A stretch of DNA of 64,000 nt from positions 11,441,399 to 11,505,398 of the forward strand of contig NC_034409.1 in NCBI RefSeq assembly GCF_002078875.1, written 5' to 3'. This document shows, piece by piece, positions 49,276-61,700 of the stretch; positions within the stretch are counted from its first letter, which is position 1; each line of letters opens with the position of its first letter. The notes below the pieces were generated by a model. The model made no database searches and was not told the DNA's origin. It saw nothing but the letters and a program-made list of their open reading frames with translations. This DNA comes from Numida meleagris. Its lineage: Eukaryota; Chordata; Aves; Galliformes; Numididae. The position numbers were made by a program, and so were the translations under genes.

Positions 49276-49755
49276 GTTATATAATCGTATATATGATTTA
49301 TCTAAATCATGTATATTATGTTGCATTTTTTTTGTAAAAAGTAATTGAGCAACATTGACTGGTGCTAGTTTTACTAGCAGTACTAGTTCTGATAGGGAAA
49401 TAGTTTCCCAAATAGCAAGTGTAAGGCTAAGAATATTTATACCTTTTCTTCTTCATCCAGTATGACTCTGTTCTGTGGATGAAAGGGCAGAAAAGTACCA
49501 GCCTTTGGCTGATATCATAGATGAACAAGCCAGTGTAAATTGCCTTGATTGTAAACAGCAGCAAACTGAATGCCCCAGTCCTGTAACATAGCTGCAACTT
49601 ATTTTTCCTCATATGATATTTAAAACTTCATCAGTTTTTTCTTCCAGAAGTGCGTAGACTATGTATTTTGCTAGTAAATAAAGATTTTCCTATGACGTTT
49701 TGAATTGATCTGATTCAAACAGTATTTGAGATCACTAATTCTTGTGATCTTGAAA

Positions 49756-49842
49756 GGAATGGAATGGAATGGAATGGAATGGAATGGAATGGAATGGAAT
49801 GGAATGGAATGGAATGGAATGGAATGGAATGGAATGGAATGG
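49756..49842. repeat. (GGAAT)n pentanucleotide array, 17 units
   Basis: Seventeen perfect consecutive GGAAT units plus a partial one, with no substitutions. The array sits exactly at the 3' terminus of the adjoining minus-strand CR1 copy, where CR1 elements normally carry one to a few short terminal repeats, so it most likely grew from that terminus. The same pentamer forms human satellite III, an unrelated array. In one minus frame it reads as a repeated Ser-Ile-Pro-Phe-His pentapeptide, which is an artefact. The perfection of the units implies recent expansion and probable length polymorphism. Confidence 0.97.
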
Positions 49843-50186
49843 ACCTTAGAGACCATATAATTCCAGCTCCTCTGCCATGGGCAAGGGACATCTTCCACTA
49901 GATCAGGTTGCCCAAACCCTTTCCAACCTGGTTTTGAACACCTCAAGGGAGGAGGCATCCACAGCTTCTCTGGGCAACCTGTTACAGTGCCTCACCACCC
50001 TCATAGAAAAGAATTTCTTCCTAATGTTTAATCTAAATCTACCCTCTTTTAGTTTAAAACCATTACCACTTGTCCTATCACTACACTCTCTGATAAAGAG
50101 TCTCTCCTCAGCCTTCCTGTAGCGCTCCTGTAGGTACTGGAAAGCTGCTATAAGGTCACCCCAAAGCCTTCTCTCTAGGTTGAAGG
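49843..50186 (-). mobile_element. CR1 retrotransposon 3' end, bounded by a GGAAT array
   Basis: On the minus strand this is the end of ORF2 and the 3' UTR of CR1. The plus strand shows the complement of recognised blocks: GACATCTTCCACTAGATCAG (near 49887), TTCCAACCTGGTTTTGAACA (near 49921), CTCTGGGCAACCTGTTACAG (near 49968), GAATTTCTTCCTAATGTTTA (near 50010) and TTTAAAACCATTACCACTTG (near 50053). The 5' breakpoint is at about 50186, after a CCTTCTCTCTAGGTTGAA block. No long frame is kept. Its 3' end reads AAGGTCC followed by ATTCC repeats rather than the ATTCTATG octamer of the other copies, suggesting a different CR1 subfamily. Confidence 0.94.
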
Positions 50187-53100
50187 AATGTCAGCTTCAC
50201 CAAGAAAGAAGGTTTTTGTTATATCAAGTGTTTGTGTGAAGCTGTAGAAGCCAGTAAGAGAATGAAGTCCTTGTCTTATGCGTTTAAAATCTCTTTTATT
50301 TGTTGCTTCATAACCCTGTGATGGTTCTTTCAGAGAATAATAATACATTTCAATGACAGTTTCATTTTTTATTTGAACATGTGAGCTGCCACTGGAAACT
50401 TGTCCACAAGGATTTTTTTTCTTGACCTCACTGTTGTCTCTAAAATATACATGTGAAAATATATATACAAAGGAACGCTTTATAAATTTTTGTGAATTTT
50501 TCCTATTTAAGTGGTTAATTCCTATTTATTTCTTTCCCTACCATCTTCATACTGGAAGAATGGCCCTAGTTGTTGCAACCTTTCTTTACCAAAGCATTCC
50601 AGTGGAGGTTGTGCTTTGCCCAATGATCCTAGTAGAGGCAGCCTCTGCTATTTAACCTAGTCCTTGCTCTTCCTTTGGTTTGCTATGTGGCTGGAGAAAA
50701 TCAGTAACACAGCCCATATAGCTGAGTTTTCCACCTCTGAAATGAATGGTTTAACGATTTCCCTCACAAAAATATTGGAAGTATTAATTATTTAGTGCGA
50801 GTCATTAACAGCTATTGCAGCTCTTAATGATTACTTACTATGTCGTAGAAAAGGTTTGTTCTCAGTGACTTATTAAGGATATTGGATACACTTCATCCAG
50901 ATGATTTTCTCAACTGTAAAAATTTAATAATTTGGGAACCATTCAGATACCTTACGTAAAACTCTGCCTTCCGCTGAGTCAGTTGGAATTCTGCTCTTAA
51001 CATCCCTGATGCCAAGATCTCAATTCCCCTGTGACCAGACGCAAAGATAGTAGCTGTCTGCACCAATCTAGGGAGGAGAACTGCAGCAAGACTGCAGTGG
51101 TGCTGATAACTCTTTGTTGGATAATGGAAAGGTACTGGGCAATGAAAAAGAATCAGAAAAATACAGAGCAGAGAAAGGTGTAAGGGAGGAAATCCGCCTT
51201 TGTTAACATCTACTGGAGATTTATCCAGCATGAATAAAGATTTGCATTCATTTTGGCAGACGTGATGGTGCTCTTTTGACTCAGAGTCAGCAGAAATAGA
51301 AATGCATGGCAGTTGTAATTGCTCAACATTGCAAGTGATAATTTAAATATTGAGGTTTGTTCTAACAGCTTTCAAGTATGTGCTACTCTGTGAGTACTCT
51401 GGATTTTAGCTGTGTGTAGTGTAGACTAATTCTCTCATAAGGAAAAAAAAATATCGTCAAACTTCTGATGCTTTTAAGTATTGGAAGCTCTCCAGTAACT
51501 GTAATCATAATGTTCATTTATGCAGTACCACAACCCTGAGCTGAGGTTTTAATCATTTTAATTAAGGGTATTATTTCATTCTAAACTCAAAAATATGGGT
51601 ATAATCAGGAAGTACAGTGTTGTCTTTGACATCGATGTCACTATTGGGTTTGCCTTCATATGCACCATTTATCAAGCGGAAAATAATTGCTGTTGATGGA
51701 TTTCTGTTTGTGTGTGTTGCTTTTAAAGCTAAGAATGCTGCAGTTTGACTATGTAAGGTGTTCCCTGCGAGAGTGCTGTGTAGCAGTGAGCAGTTTCTGT
51801 GTCTGCGAGGCCAAACTGTGCTTATCTAAGAGATGCTATATCCAAGATGCTGCAGTTTCTACTGAGATTGTTCTCACTTGGTGAGAGGCTGGGACTTCAT
51901 AGCGTCTTTTTATAGCTTTATAGCTTCTTCTGGTTACATAGCCTGTGTTCCCTCTGTCAGCTTTCACACAGATACTGCATCCCTGTTAGCAATCATTTCA
52001 GGTATTGTGCTATTTGTGAAAATAAGCTGATTCTGTGTGACCGCAGTAAATACCCTACACTAGGAATGAAGTCTTAAGCTCCCATTTCAGATTGGTGGCC
52101 TAATAACCCTTTGTGGTTTCTCCTGCTTTTAGTGTGCACTGCTTTCTCCTTCTGCCCCGGTGCATCTTTCATTTAGTTGAGTGGACATCTACTGATCTGT
52201 CCATACTGATGTTACACAAACTCCTGATTCTCCAGCGTCAGACCTGCTTATTCCTTTTGCTTATCTTACTCCTGATCCTTTGACCCCAAACAGTGGGCAG
52301 ACTGGTTGCCTTCCAGTCCAGTTTGGTTATTTTCCATTCCCACTGCAGTACCATTTAACACCTGAAGCACTTTTAGTGACTTTGTTTCATCAAAGTTCAG
52401 ACCATTGACTTTGTCATTCATTCTCTGCTTATTTGCTAGCTAGATGTGAATACATATCCCTTCTGTAAAAGATGTTATGCCCCACTTACAACTCTCTGAG
52501 TACTGATGTGCCGTCTCATCTCTGTGTGGACCTACAGTAGTGTCCACCCTGAGAGGCAGTCTTGGTTCCCCAGCTCATCTACCTTGCTGCTTATGGGAGG
52601 ACCAATGTGGAAGGGATCAGATTTTGCTTCAAAAGATTTTGACATCTTCACTAGGTGATAAAGAGGAGAAACATTACCTAAATAGATGCTTTACCTCTTT
52701 GGAAAAAGGCTTGAGATAGATCATGAGTGATAATTATTTTAAAAGAGATAAGAGGGTTAGAGCTAATGTGGACCATCACGGTGTGTGACCTGCTGTAAAT
52801 CACAAGCTAACTGTATTTTATCTAGCTTTTCCTTTCTTAATCCTAGTTTAAAAAGTAGACTTCCAAATATTGTATGACTTCATGCCTCTTTTTACTGTAG
52901 TCTCTAGGTAGACTGATTTCCAGTAATAGACACTGGAAATGATAAAAACCCTAGTATCCATCATACAACATCCTTGTACACTTCTTTGTTTTCTGGAGAA
53001 CTGAGGGTAAACAAGGTAAATCTGTCCTGTGTTCTACACATGCTTTCAAAATAAGATGCTTGGTGTTGAGCATGAAGCTGTGGAAGAATTTATCCATCTG

Positions 53101-56100
53101 TTTCATAGCCTGCTGTAGCTGTCTTTCTGTAAATAGATACTGGTAGTAACAGAAAGACTTTAAGCTGCCCAGCCCTAAGATTCACATTATTATTTTGAGC
53201 TTCCTGCCTTCATGGCGGTGCAGGGTAGCTGGTAGCTGTCCCAGCTTAAAACTCCCTTGCTGTTGTTTATGCCTGCACCATGTGGTGTCCTGAGATTTGG
53301 TGGAGTCTGTTTTACAGAAATTCTTACTGCATGTTGCATCAATTCCCAAACTGTATAAAATCCTCTGTTATGTCATATCTGATTTATTTTTATATTCAAG
53401 CTTGTAATTTTAATACATGCTGTTTTCCTGCCCTGTCAAAGCACTTTTATCACCAAATCTCATGATATCCTCACTACCTGGTGACTACAGCATATTGCAA
53501 ATAAATTTTCTGTATACTTATTGCTTATTTATGAAACATATGCCGAGTGTTTGTCCAATACTCTGGCAAGCTTCTCAGAAGGCAACATGCAGCACCTGTT
53601 CTTGGTTAAGGAAAGCACTGCTGATTCTATCAGAGACCTATTAAGGATCCCTTTGCTGCATACTCAAAACTCCACTGCTGAAGGGAAGAAATAAACTGAA
53701 TAACATTTATTGATTGGTTTCATTGATGAATGTCTGCCTAGCCACTATGTTGTCCTCATTCAAATCCTTCCTCAGGATTTTTCAGTGTGCTACCACGCAT
53801 TCACAGTAGAGCAGCTAGCAAGTATTGGATGCTTATGGAGCTAATCATAAACATCTCCCGCTACACTATTCACAACTATTTGTGGTTTTCCTTACTTATA
53901 TCCTGTCATATATTTAATATGATTGTAAAACGTGTAGGTGTAATCTTCTTCCTATACAGGCCCACAACTGTTAATACACATAAGGGCATCCATACTATGA
54001 GTAAATATTTTTAATAAATTTCCAGCTTGCTTCAAGAAGGTGATCTATGAGAGAGCTGCTCATTTCATCCACAGGAAATATTTACTGCTCTGTCTCTTTG
54101 GGAGATCAGCTTCTGTGCAAATAGATTTAAAATTATTCCTCTGCCTTGAGATGACTCACAGATTGTCACCTGTATGAACAATTCCTGTGGACTTGTGGAA
54201 CTGGGACTTGGTGGGTCTCCAGTTTTATTTAAGATCTCCTGGTAGCTTTATGGCCTAGCTATCCTTTCCATATCAGTCAAATATAATACAATCTGTTCTT
54301 TGATTTTCAGTTAGCAGTCATTCTGAAGTATTTTTTAGAGTGTATGATTTTCCTGAAATTCTTAAAAGAAGTGTAAACTATTCTTACTGTTGCTGTCTTT
54401 ACTAATCCATTGGTAGGGATATGAGGCTTTATTTAGAAAGAAGAATGTTTGCATGTAAAAAAGATTTTTTAAAAGTCAGTTAATTTTCTGTGAGACCACT
54501 GTAGTATTACATACGAGGAGCACAGAGAACTATGAAAGTTAATGTAAGAAATGTTTAGAATGAAATGACTGCTATTTCTGTTCCTTTTTCTGCTAGCTTA
54601 ACTAACGTTGCTGGGGGTGTGGTTAGGGAGTTTTAGAGGGTCTTTTGCTATTACTGTACATTCTCTTTTACATTTGAAGTATTTTTTTTTTTTGCTTGCA
54701 ATTTCCTTCTTATCTAAATCCTTTCCTAACAGTAGTTTCCTTACCACAAGGCTAAATAGCTTACAGTCAGCCTGATCCCAGAACATCCACTGACTCCATC
54801 TGAATTTTCCGTATAGAACAATTCGATGGCAAGCCGTTAAATATTAAATCCACAATAATATTTTTCATTATTGCTTTGAAGTGTCATTGAAGTAGATGTA
54901 ATGACCAAAGCTGGGGAGGCAGCAGAGAAAAAGCTGTTCACAAAGTCAAGGACTCTAATGTACAAATATGAAGGACAAAGAGTCTGCATTAATCAAACCT
55001 GCCAAGAAGAGATCCTAAGAATTAATGAGTAGCCAATTAGAGCAGTTTGTTCTCACATAAAGACTAAATGCCATATTATACCATTGATCCACACCTTAAA
55101 CACCCATTGATTTTTTACGAGGTGTTTCATCTATAAAAGGGTAGTTAAAGATAAAGCTTTTAGTGAAAATTAATTTGAAGATGATAAATGAAGGTATAAC
55201 TATACTATCCTAAACCGTTTAAGAAGATCTACTTTTGGGGAACTAGTACATTACATTGACATATGCTATGTCCAGAGCTGGACTGCCTGGTACAAGATGG
55301 ACATGGGTTTGCTCTAGCTAGTCCAGGGAAGAGCCACTGAATATGGGCTTGGAGGACGTCATGTGTGAGCAGGGTCCAAGAGATCTGGGACTGTTCAGTC
55401 TTCTGCTAGCAGAAACACCTTATTAGTGGTCAGATCCATAGATCTTGTGAAAAGAGAAATGATGATGTTTTTCTGTAGGCTCAGTGGTTCTGAAGGACCA
55501 TACAGTATTTGCAAATAAGAAAATACTGTTCAAAGGGAGGAAAACACCAAGAGATTATTTAGAAAAGGAGAATTAACTTTAGTTCAGTTTAGATATCTGC
55601 AGTGGTAGCCTTCATTATTCTGTCTGGGGGCTCAAGTTTTATGCAAATATATCCAAAATTTTTAAAGAAAGTTTTCTTTTTTTCAGAATAACATTTTTGT
55701 TTTAATTTATTTTACAGTTTGAGTTAATTGAACCAAAGAAAATGTAAACAAGCTGTGCAGCAAAGCAGTGCTTTGCACAGAAACAGAAACCTATCTAGCA
55801 GGTCAAATTTCTAGCCTCTGACATAAGATTCCATTGCATTAATTGCAAATTACATTGTGTTATATGATAGGTTTTGTAATAAGGAAATTTTATTATACTT
55901 AAAATTAATATGTTGCAGATTAAGTGACTTAGTAGAGAAGAATAAGTTTGCTCTTGTTCTGTAAAATGATTGGTTTTGAAGGGATATAAGAAGGTGAAAT
56001 TACATCTACAATTAAAATTCAATAAGAGCCAAGGTCTTGACTCTTAGTAGTGCTTTTAAAAAGTGCACACTGTATCTCTAACAAAACACATTTCAGCACT

Positions 56101-58630
56101 TATAGTAGACTAACTGGAAAGTAGCATGAAGATAGTGCTTGCATAAATGTGAAGTTAGGCATGGTTGTTCTAAGAAAGCATGAAACCAAAATAATACAGG
56201 ACATGGAAGCAAGGAATGCCTTTATGTTTAAAATAGGAGCCTACATGAGAGGAGATTAATGATAAATAGTTGTGGAAATGAATTTGTTTAAATCTGAGCT
56301 ATTTCCTCTTTCGGGCCTGGTAGGTTATGGCTTAATGAATAATTGTCAAAGTTAATGTTGTGAAACTGAGCTGTTGCTTTTTCTTGGTGAATAAAACTTG
56401 TATTCCTTTGTATTACACAGTCTCTTTTAAAAAATGAAGAGAATGCAGTGATTAATACATATGCTGCTAAATTCTCAAAAACTTGATTCAGCTGTGGAAC
56501 AAGAACATTTTGCTTCCTGTGAAAAAGTAATGAGCTGTATAAATATAGGAATCAAAGCTTAAAGTTGCCTGCATATGATGAACGGCTCATCTCTTTGGAA
56601 ACTTAATCTTTGTTCAGTTTCTTGATTTTCTGAGAAGAGCCGTCAGACTTTACCTTACTTGCTCATTCAGTATCACATTCATTATGGTGCTTTTGGTCAG
56701 CATGAAAGAAAAATGCCTCGTCTCTTTATGAGGTGACATACTTGGAAATAATACAGCTGCTACTGCTGGTTTCAAAAATACATAAATAAAAATAACTCAT
56801 GGCTTCCCACAGTAAAACATTGAAGCAAAGCCTTTGACAAACCTTTATCAAAGGTATTTTGCGTATGTATAAAAGAAACAATTATGATGATGTTTCGAAG
56901 TTCTAATTGCATAGATATATCCTTAATCTTGATCTTTTAAGAAACCAGTATAATCATACATTAATTAAATATACAAACCTATTTTTTTCTAAAATGTGTT
57001 TTATTCTTAGCCAGATATTATTTTAAATTAACGTTCTTCTTTTGGTTAAACTAATAGCAGATTTTCTGGAAAGGATAATTTGCCTTTTTCAAATTTTCAA
57101 ACAAAAGAAAGTCTGACCTTAAGTACTCATTGTTAAGATTGTTCTCAGCTTTCTCTGTCATGAAGTCTTACACAAGGAACTGAGAATACAATTCCTATAA
57201 AAAATTGTACAAAACTGAGGCCTTGAGAGATGAATAAATGTCTTTGCATAAGATGCTAATAACTTGTGACCATTTTGACTATATCTAATTTGTTAAGAAT
57301 TTTGACCAGAAATGAGATTGCGATGGTATTACTCATTATTCAGATATTCTTTCATAAATGGATTTATAAAAATTTGCTTCAATTAATGAGAGCATTTTAG
57401 CAAAGTAATGAGGTTCTGAGTAAAGCAGTGCGAGCCTTAGTGAATACATACTCGTATTTAAGTTGAAATTAGTAGGAATTTGGAAACACAATAAACAAAG
57501 CTTTGAATACTTGATATTTACCCGTGCTGTAGTTCACGTAAATCATGTGAGCTGCAGGAACTGCAACACCTTAATACTATATGTAGAGAAGCAATATATT
57601 AAAATATATTAGTCCAGTATGTGAAGCAGTACACAGTAATAACGTTTGATGTTGTTGATTTGTTAGCTGTTTGGATCACAAGATAGAAATTGTGTTAGAT
57701 AACCACGTATGCCAAAAGTGCCTTTAACTGCTTCAGGTTAACTTCTGTGTTGTCGGTGGAGTTATTTCGGCTGTGGAATCTGAGGGTAGCACTAATCTGA
57801 AGCACAACTGTTTGCCTGAGCATACTGCTGAACGTTCAAACACTGAAAGTTGGAATTGAACGTGCCAGTGCCCTGCAACATTCAAACACAAAGAACTGCA
57901 TTAAATTCAGAGTGTTAGGACTTCGTAGTGGTGTCTTCTGGGTAAACTTTTCATTGGACATATGCTTTAGTTTGGCATAAAAGCTTATAATGTAGGAGTT
58001 TAAACACTGAGCAAAAAAATAATAATCTAACACTGCATAACTGAAAGGAAATTTTGCATTTTCATCTTGAAAACTTGTTTTTAGTGTTTGGTTTTTTTTA
58101 TTTATTTTTTTTTTTGTATTGTTTTTTTTTGAGGCAAGAAAGTTCTGGCCTATGGAGATATGATTTCTGGAAGCTAAAATTAGTACTTCTGCAGTTTCTA
58201 ATATATTAAAGAGCAGTTATTCTTCATGTATTGAAACTCTATCTGAAGTACTCAAAAATGTGCACATGTATATCCCTGATGACAGAAAAGATGTAGATTC
58301 CATGACACAGAACATCCAGGAAAAGAGAGTGCTAGAACACAGGGGTGATGGAGATCCTGCACCTTCAAAAGCACAGGCAGGTTTCTGGAAACCTTTTATG
58401 TAATTAAGCTCAAGTTTATACGAGCAAAAGGAAATGAGACTGTCTTCTAATCATATTCTGTATTTGAAATGTACATACATATACATACTTAACTGTAAAC
58501 AAATGAATAGTCTCATGCAGTGCATTGGTCTTGGTATACATAGTTATTTTGATAGATGATCTCAAAATATCTTGTGGGATCTCAAAATACCTTTTTTGGT
58601 CTTCTTTAGACTGTCTTTTGAGATCTTTCA
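50187..58630. other. Unique noncoding DNA, very AT-rich
   Basis: No gene or transposon is recognised in about 8.4 kb. The part from about 54.8 to 57.7 kb is particularly AT-rich with very short open frames, a composition often seen in long introns and in gene deserts. A 112-codon minus frame at 50893-51231 shows no motif I know. A short imperfect hairpin with CCTTTGA and TCAAAGG arms lies near 56831-56854. A T-rich tract at 58.1 kb is listed separately. Confidence 0.6.
58092..58130. repeat. T-rich low-complexity tract
   Basis: About 39 nt of T interrupted by a few A and G, with sub-runs of 8, 11 and 9 T. No associated element was recognised. Confidence 0.85.
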
Positions 58631-58756
58631 TCTTTGGAGATATTCAGAAGCCACATGGCCATTGCCCTGGGCAATCAGCTTTTGATGTTCCTCCTTGAGC
58701 AGAGAGGGTTGGGTGGATGACTTCCACAGTTCCCTTCCAACCTGAACCATTATGTG
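58631..58756 (+). mobile_element. CR1 3'-terminal fragment
   Basis: A degraded CR1 tail on the plus strand. It begins at TCTTTGGAGATATTCAGAAG (the family pattern is near TTGGAGATATTC plus a Lys or Pro-rich stretch), continues through CCCTGGGCAATCAGCTTTTG and TTGAGCAGAGAGGGTTGG, and ends with TCCCTTCCAACC and GAACCATTATGTGAG. Several differences from the usual pattern indicate an old copy. Its terminal octamers have decayed. Confidence 0.88.
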
Positions 58757-61700
58757 AGAAACATTTGTTTATAAGCAAATCATGAGCTAATAGAGAGCAT
58801 GCTGGTAAATTGTGCTCATGAATGTGTAGCGCTGTTCTCACATAATTAATAATTCTTTGGTATTGAACATTACTGGGCTTCCAGTGCATTGTTTTTTGTT
58901 GTTTTCGTTTAATGTTGATCTTTGAAGGGTTGCATAATTAAAATTCAACACATATATAGTTGTTTGCAAGGTAAGAGCCTAAATGATGTCTAATAAGGTT
59001 GTGTCTGAATCTGATACTTTGCTAGATCCTTTGCACAAGCTTCTCAGTTGCCTTCATGTTAGCGTGAGTCTTCCAAAATCAAATTATTTCCACCCTATCT
59101 GAATTCCCCACAACAGAATGACATTGTTCCTTGGCTATGCAACTAGCCAGAATCAAAGAATTTTGAGCACATTGGGGAATTCAGAACATGAACTGCTGGC
59201 CTCAGCACTTTATCACTGCTAAATTAGGATAATATTATTTTCTGTTTTCTCAGGCTGCAGGAACTGACCTCAGAACTGTATTGGACTTGACTCTGCTGAA
59301 CAGATGTTGTAATGAGATGATAAAAAAAAATCTAATTTGTTCCATAGAGGAAAGGAATGGAAAAGTATTTTATTTATATGAAGGGCATAACTACATTAAA
59401 ACAGTTCAATGAAACCTACATATCTAAGAAAGCTATTACTAAATAAGGTTAGTACTAAGGTTTATAAAGTACTTATCTACAGGCTACTGTGTCACTGGTT
59501 GCTATATACATATTGACCCACTAAAAATATAGCACTGAGAACTGGGTGCCTAAGCTCCTGGAAATGGAATAGAGAAAACTGGAAGCTTAATGAGGCAGCT
59601 TGAAAACTTGAGGCAGAGTGAAAAGTCAGCACAAATGAGCTGCTCTATGGCAAGAACTAATCACTGTCATTTGATCCAGCAGTGGTGTGCCTTCATCCAT
59701 AGAGAGAGCAAAGGTTGTAATCCTCTCCCTGTACTAACCAGTTCCAGATTTTTGTTTTCTGGAACAGCTGAACAGAACCCAAAGTCATCTTTTTCTCAGT
59801 GTAAGATTCCAATTTATGCATGAGAATCAAACAGGTGTGTCTTCCAGCTGGTGAAATCATTTCCATGCACATTTCCAGGCTTGTGACCCCTAATGGAGAT
59901 GGCAATGCTCTGTGTTTTGTGAAATTCCTCATGGTGCCCTCATGCCTGAATGCAGCACTGAAGAGTGTTCAGTGGATTCTTATGCAGGTCTCGCAGAGGA
60001 ATTAGCAGGTCCATTCTGATCAAGGAAGCACTGTTCCTGCTGAGCTGAATGGACCAAGCTTTTGCTTGGGCAGGGCCTTCCAGATGTAGGAGCAGCCGCT
60101 AAAACTGAGAACACCAGTCTGGATTGCAGTTCTTCTCTTCAGCCCTTTTTGGATGTGACCCATACTTGACTAATGCTATCCTTGCTTGGTAGTTTCTTTG
60201 AGTTGGATCCATACTAACAAATAATGGGGATTTTTTGTCTTTTGTAAATTTTATGCAGAAAAACATACACTGTCCTTATTTTTAGTGTAGCATATGGCAA
60301 CACTGAATGTTTTATATGAATGGATTCTTGTACTGTTTACATTTTTTGCATTATTATGCTCATCCTTAAATATAAAAAATATCATTATAAATATTTTAGA
60401 TGTTTTCTGCTTGTAAGTTCTTTTCCCACAGCTGGTGGTCTATTTTGCCAGCTTGGGTTAAAAGAATGTCATCAGTTGGAAATCTAATCCATATTAAAAA
60501 CAGTTAGAAGGAGAATAAATTGCTACACCTGCTAATAACCCTCCTCCCAGTTTTCTTGTTGATTTTCAAGGTTTTCTTCCCCTCACCTCTCTCTCTGATC
60601 ATTCACTCATTGCTGTGAAAGGCAGTATTCCCATTGATTTTGCTTTAAAGCTTCACAGAGGTGGGTGCACGGCTCAGCGTTGCATGCCGGACTGCCTGGA
60701 GCTGCTCTGGGGCCGCTCCCCATCCATTTGTATTCATGTATCAGCACTGCAGAGACTGCTCTTGGTAGAGATTTTGGCATGATGTTTAAATAGGCTAGCT
60801 CTGTCCCACTGTGGCAGAGCAGAGCGTGGGCAAGCTGATTTGACATGCATCATGTGCCCTCTGAGACCCTGGAAAGCAAGGAACTGACTGTGCTGGGAAA
60901 CTGAACTGTGCCCAAAAGATCAAAATATGCACAAAGCCATAAATTAAGGGGAGAGGAGGAACAGAAATACTCATAAATAAATTGACAGCTTTACTTGTGT
61001 GTTTATAAAATGCATTCTGTAGCAGACAGACTCCTGAGTGCATCACCTTCCACAAGGTACCTAGGAGATTTGTGAATGTGAAAGCACTACCAGCAGATGG
61101 AAAGCTGCTACGTTCAGCTTACACAAAGCTCCCTGTCAGCCTCTGACTCATCCACCCACCTGTCAGCCAGGTCAGACTTGACGTGCGCTTTGCCTTCTCT
61201 GCTTCAGACTGATTTCCATCCCCATCCCAGCACATGGCATGCCCTCTTCACCTGGTCCTGAAAGACGACATCAACAACCTCCTTTGTCCGATCTTTTCTC
61301 AGTGGGTTCTCTTTTAGGATGCCTGAAGGGAAGGAGACTGTCAACAGTGGAAAACTATGCAGGCAATTGGGCAGAATCCAGATATCTAATAAAATCAGCT
61401 GGTTTTTTTTTTTTTTTTAATCATCAGTATAATGATTTTCAGTTGATTCCCTATCAAAGTAGCACCTCCTTACCCTCTCCTCTCTTCACGTCTACGTACA
61501 AATAAACTACTGATAGCCAGACCTCCTTCCAGTTTAGCATTTTGGAAGTAGAACAGTGGCTGAATCCATCTGACACTCGTTCATAACTCCAAAATCCACA
61601 GCCACCACAGTGCAGCAACTCACCTGGTTCAACATTTTCCAATAACCAGTTCCATATGCTTCATGAAAATATGTTACTGCCCCTCAATATGCAAGCTATA

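Larger units (their letters stand above)
39779..49755. other. Unique noncoding DNA, AT-rich
   Basis: About 10 kb without a recognised gene or transposon. It contains two poly(A) runs, an 11-bp inverted repeat at 44010-44035, a (TA)n repeat and a CpG-containing cluster with a CACGTG motif near 43457-43487. A 146-nt minus-strand segment at 44001-44146 has strong splice signals on both sides and an open frame; it is given as a finding rather than as a gene. Confidence 0.6.

Noticed and set aside
49671..49958. Minus-strand 95-codon ORF with a repeated Ser-Ile-Pro-Phe-His motif
   Set aside because: It is the translation of the GGAAT microsatellite plus CR1 tail, not a gene.
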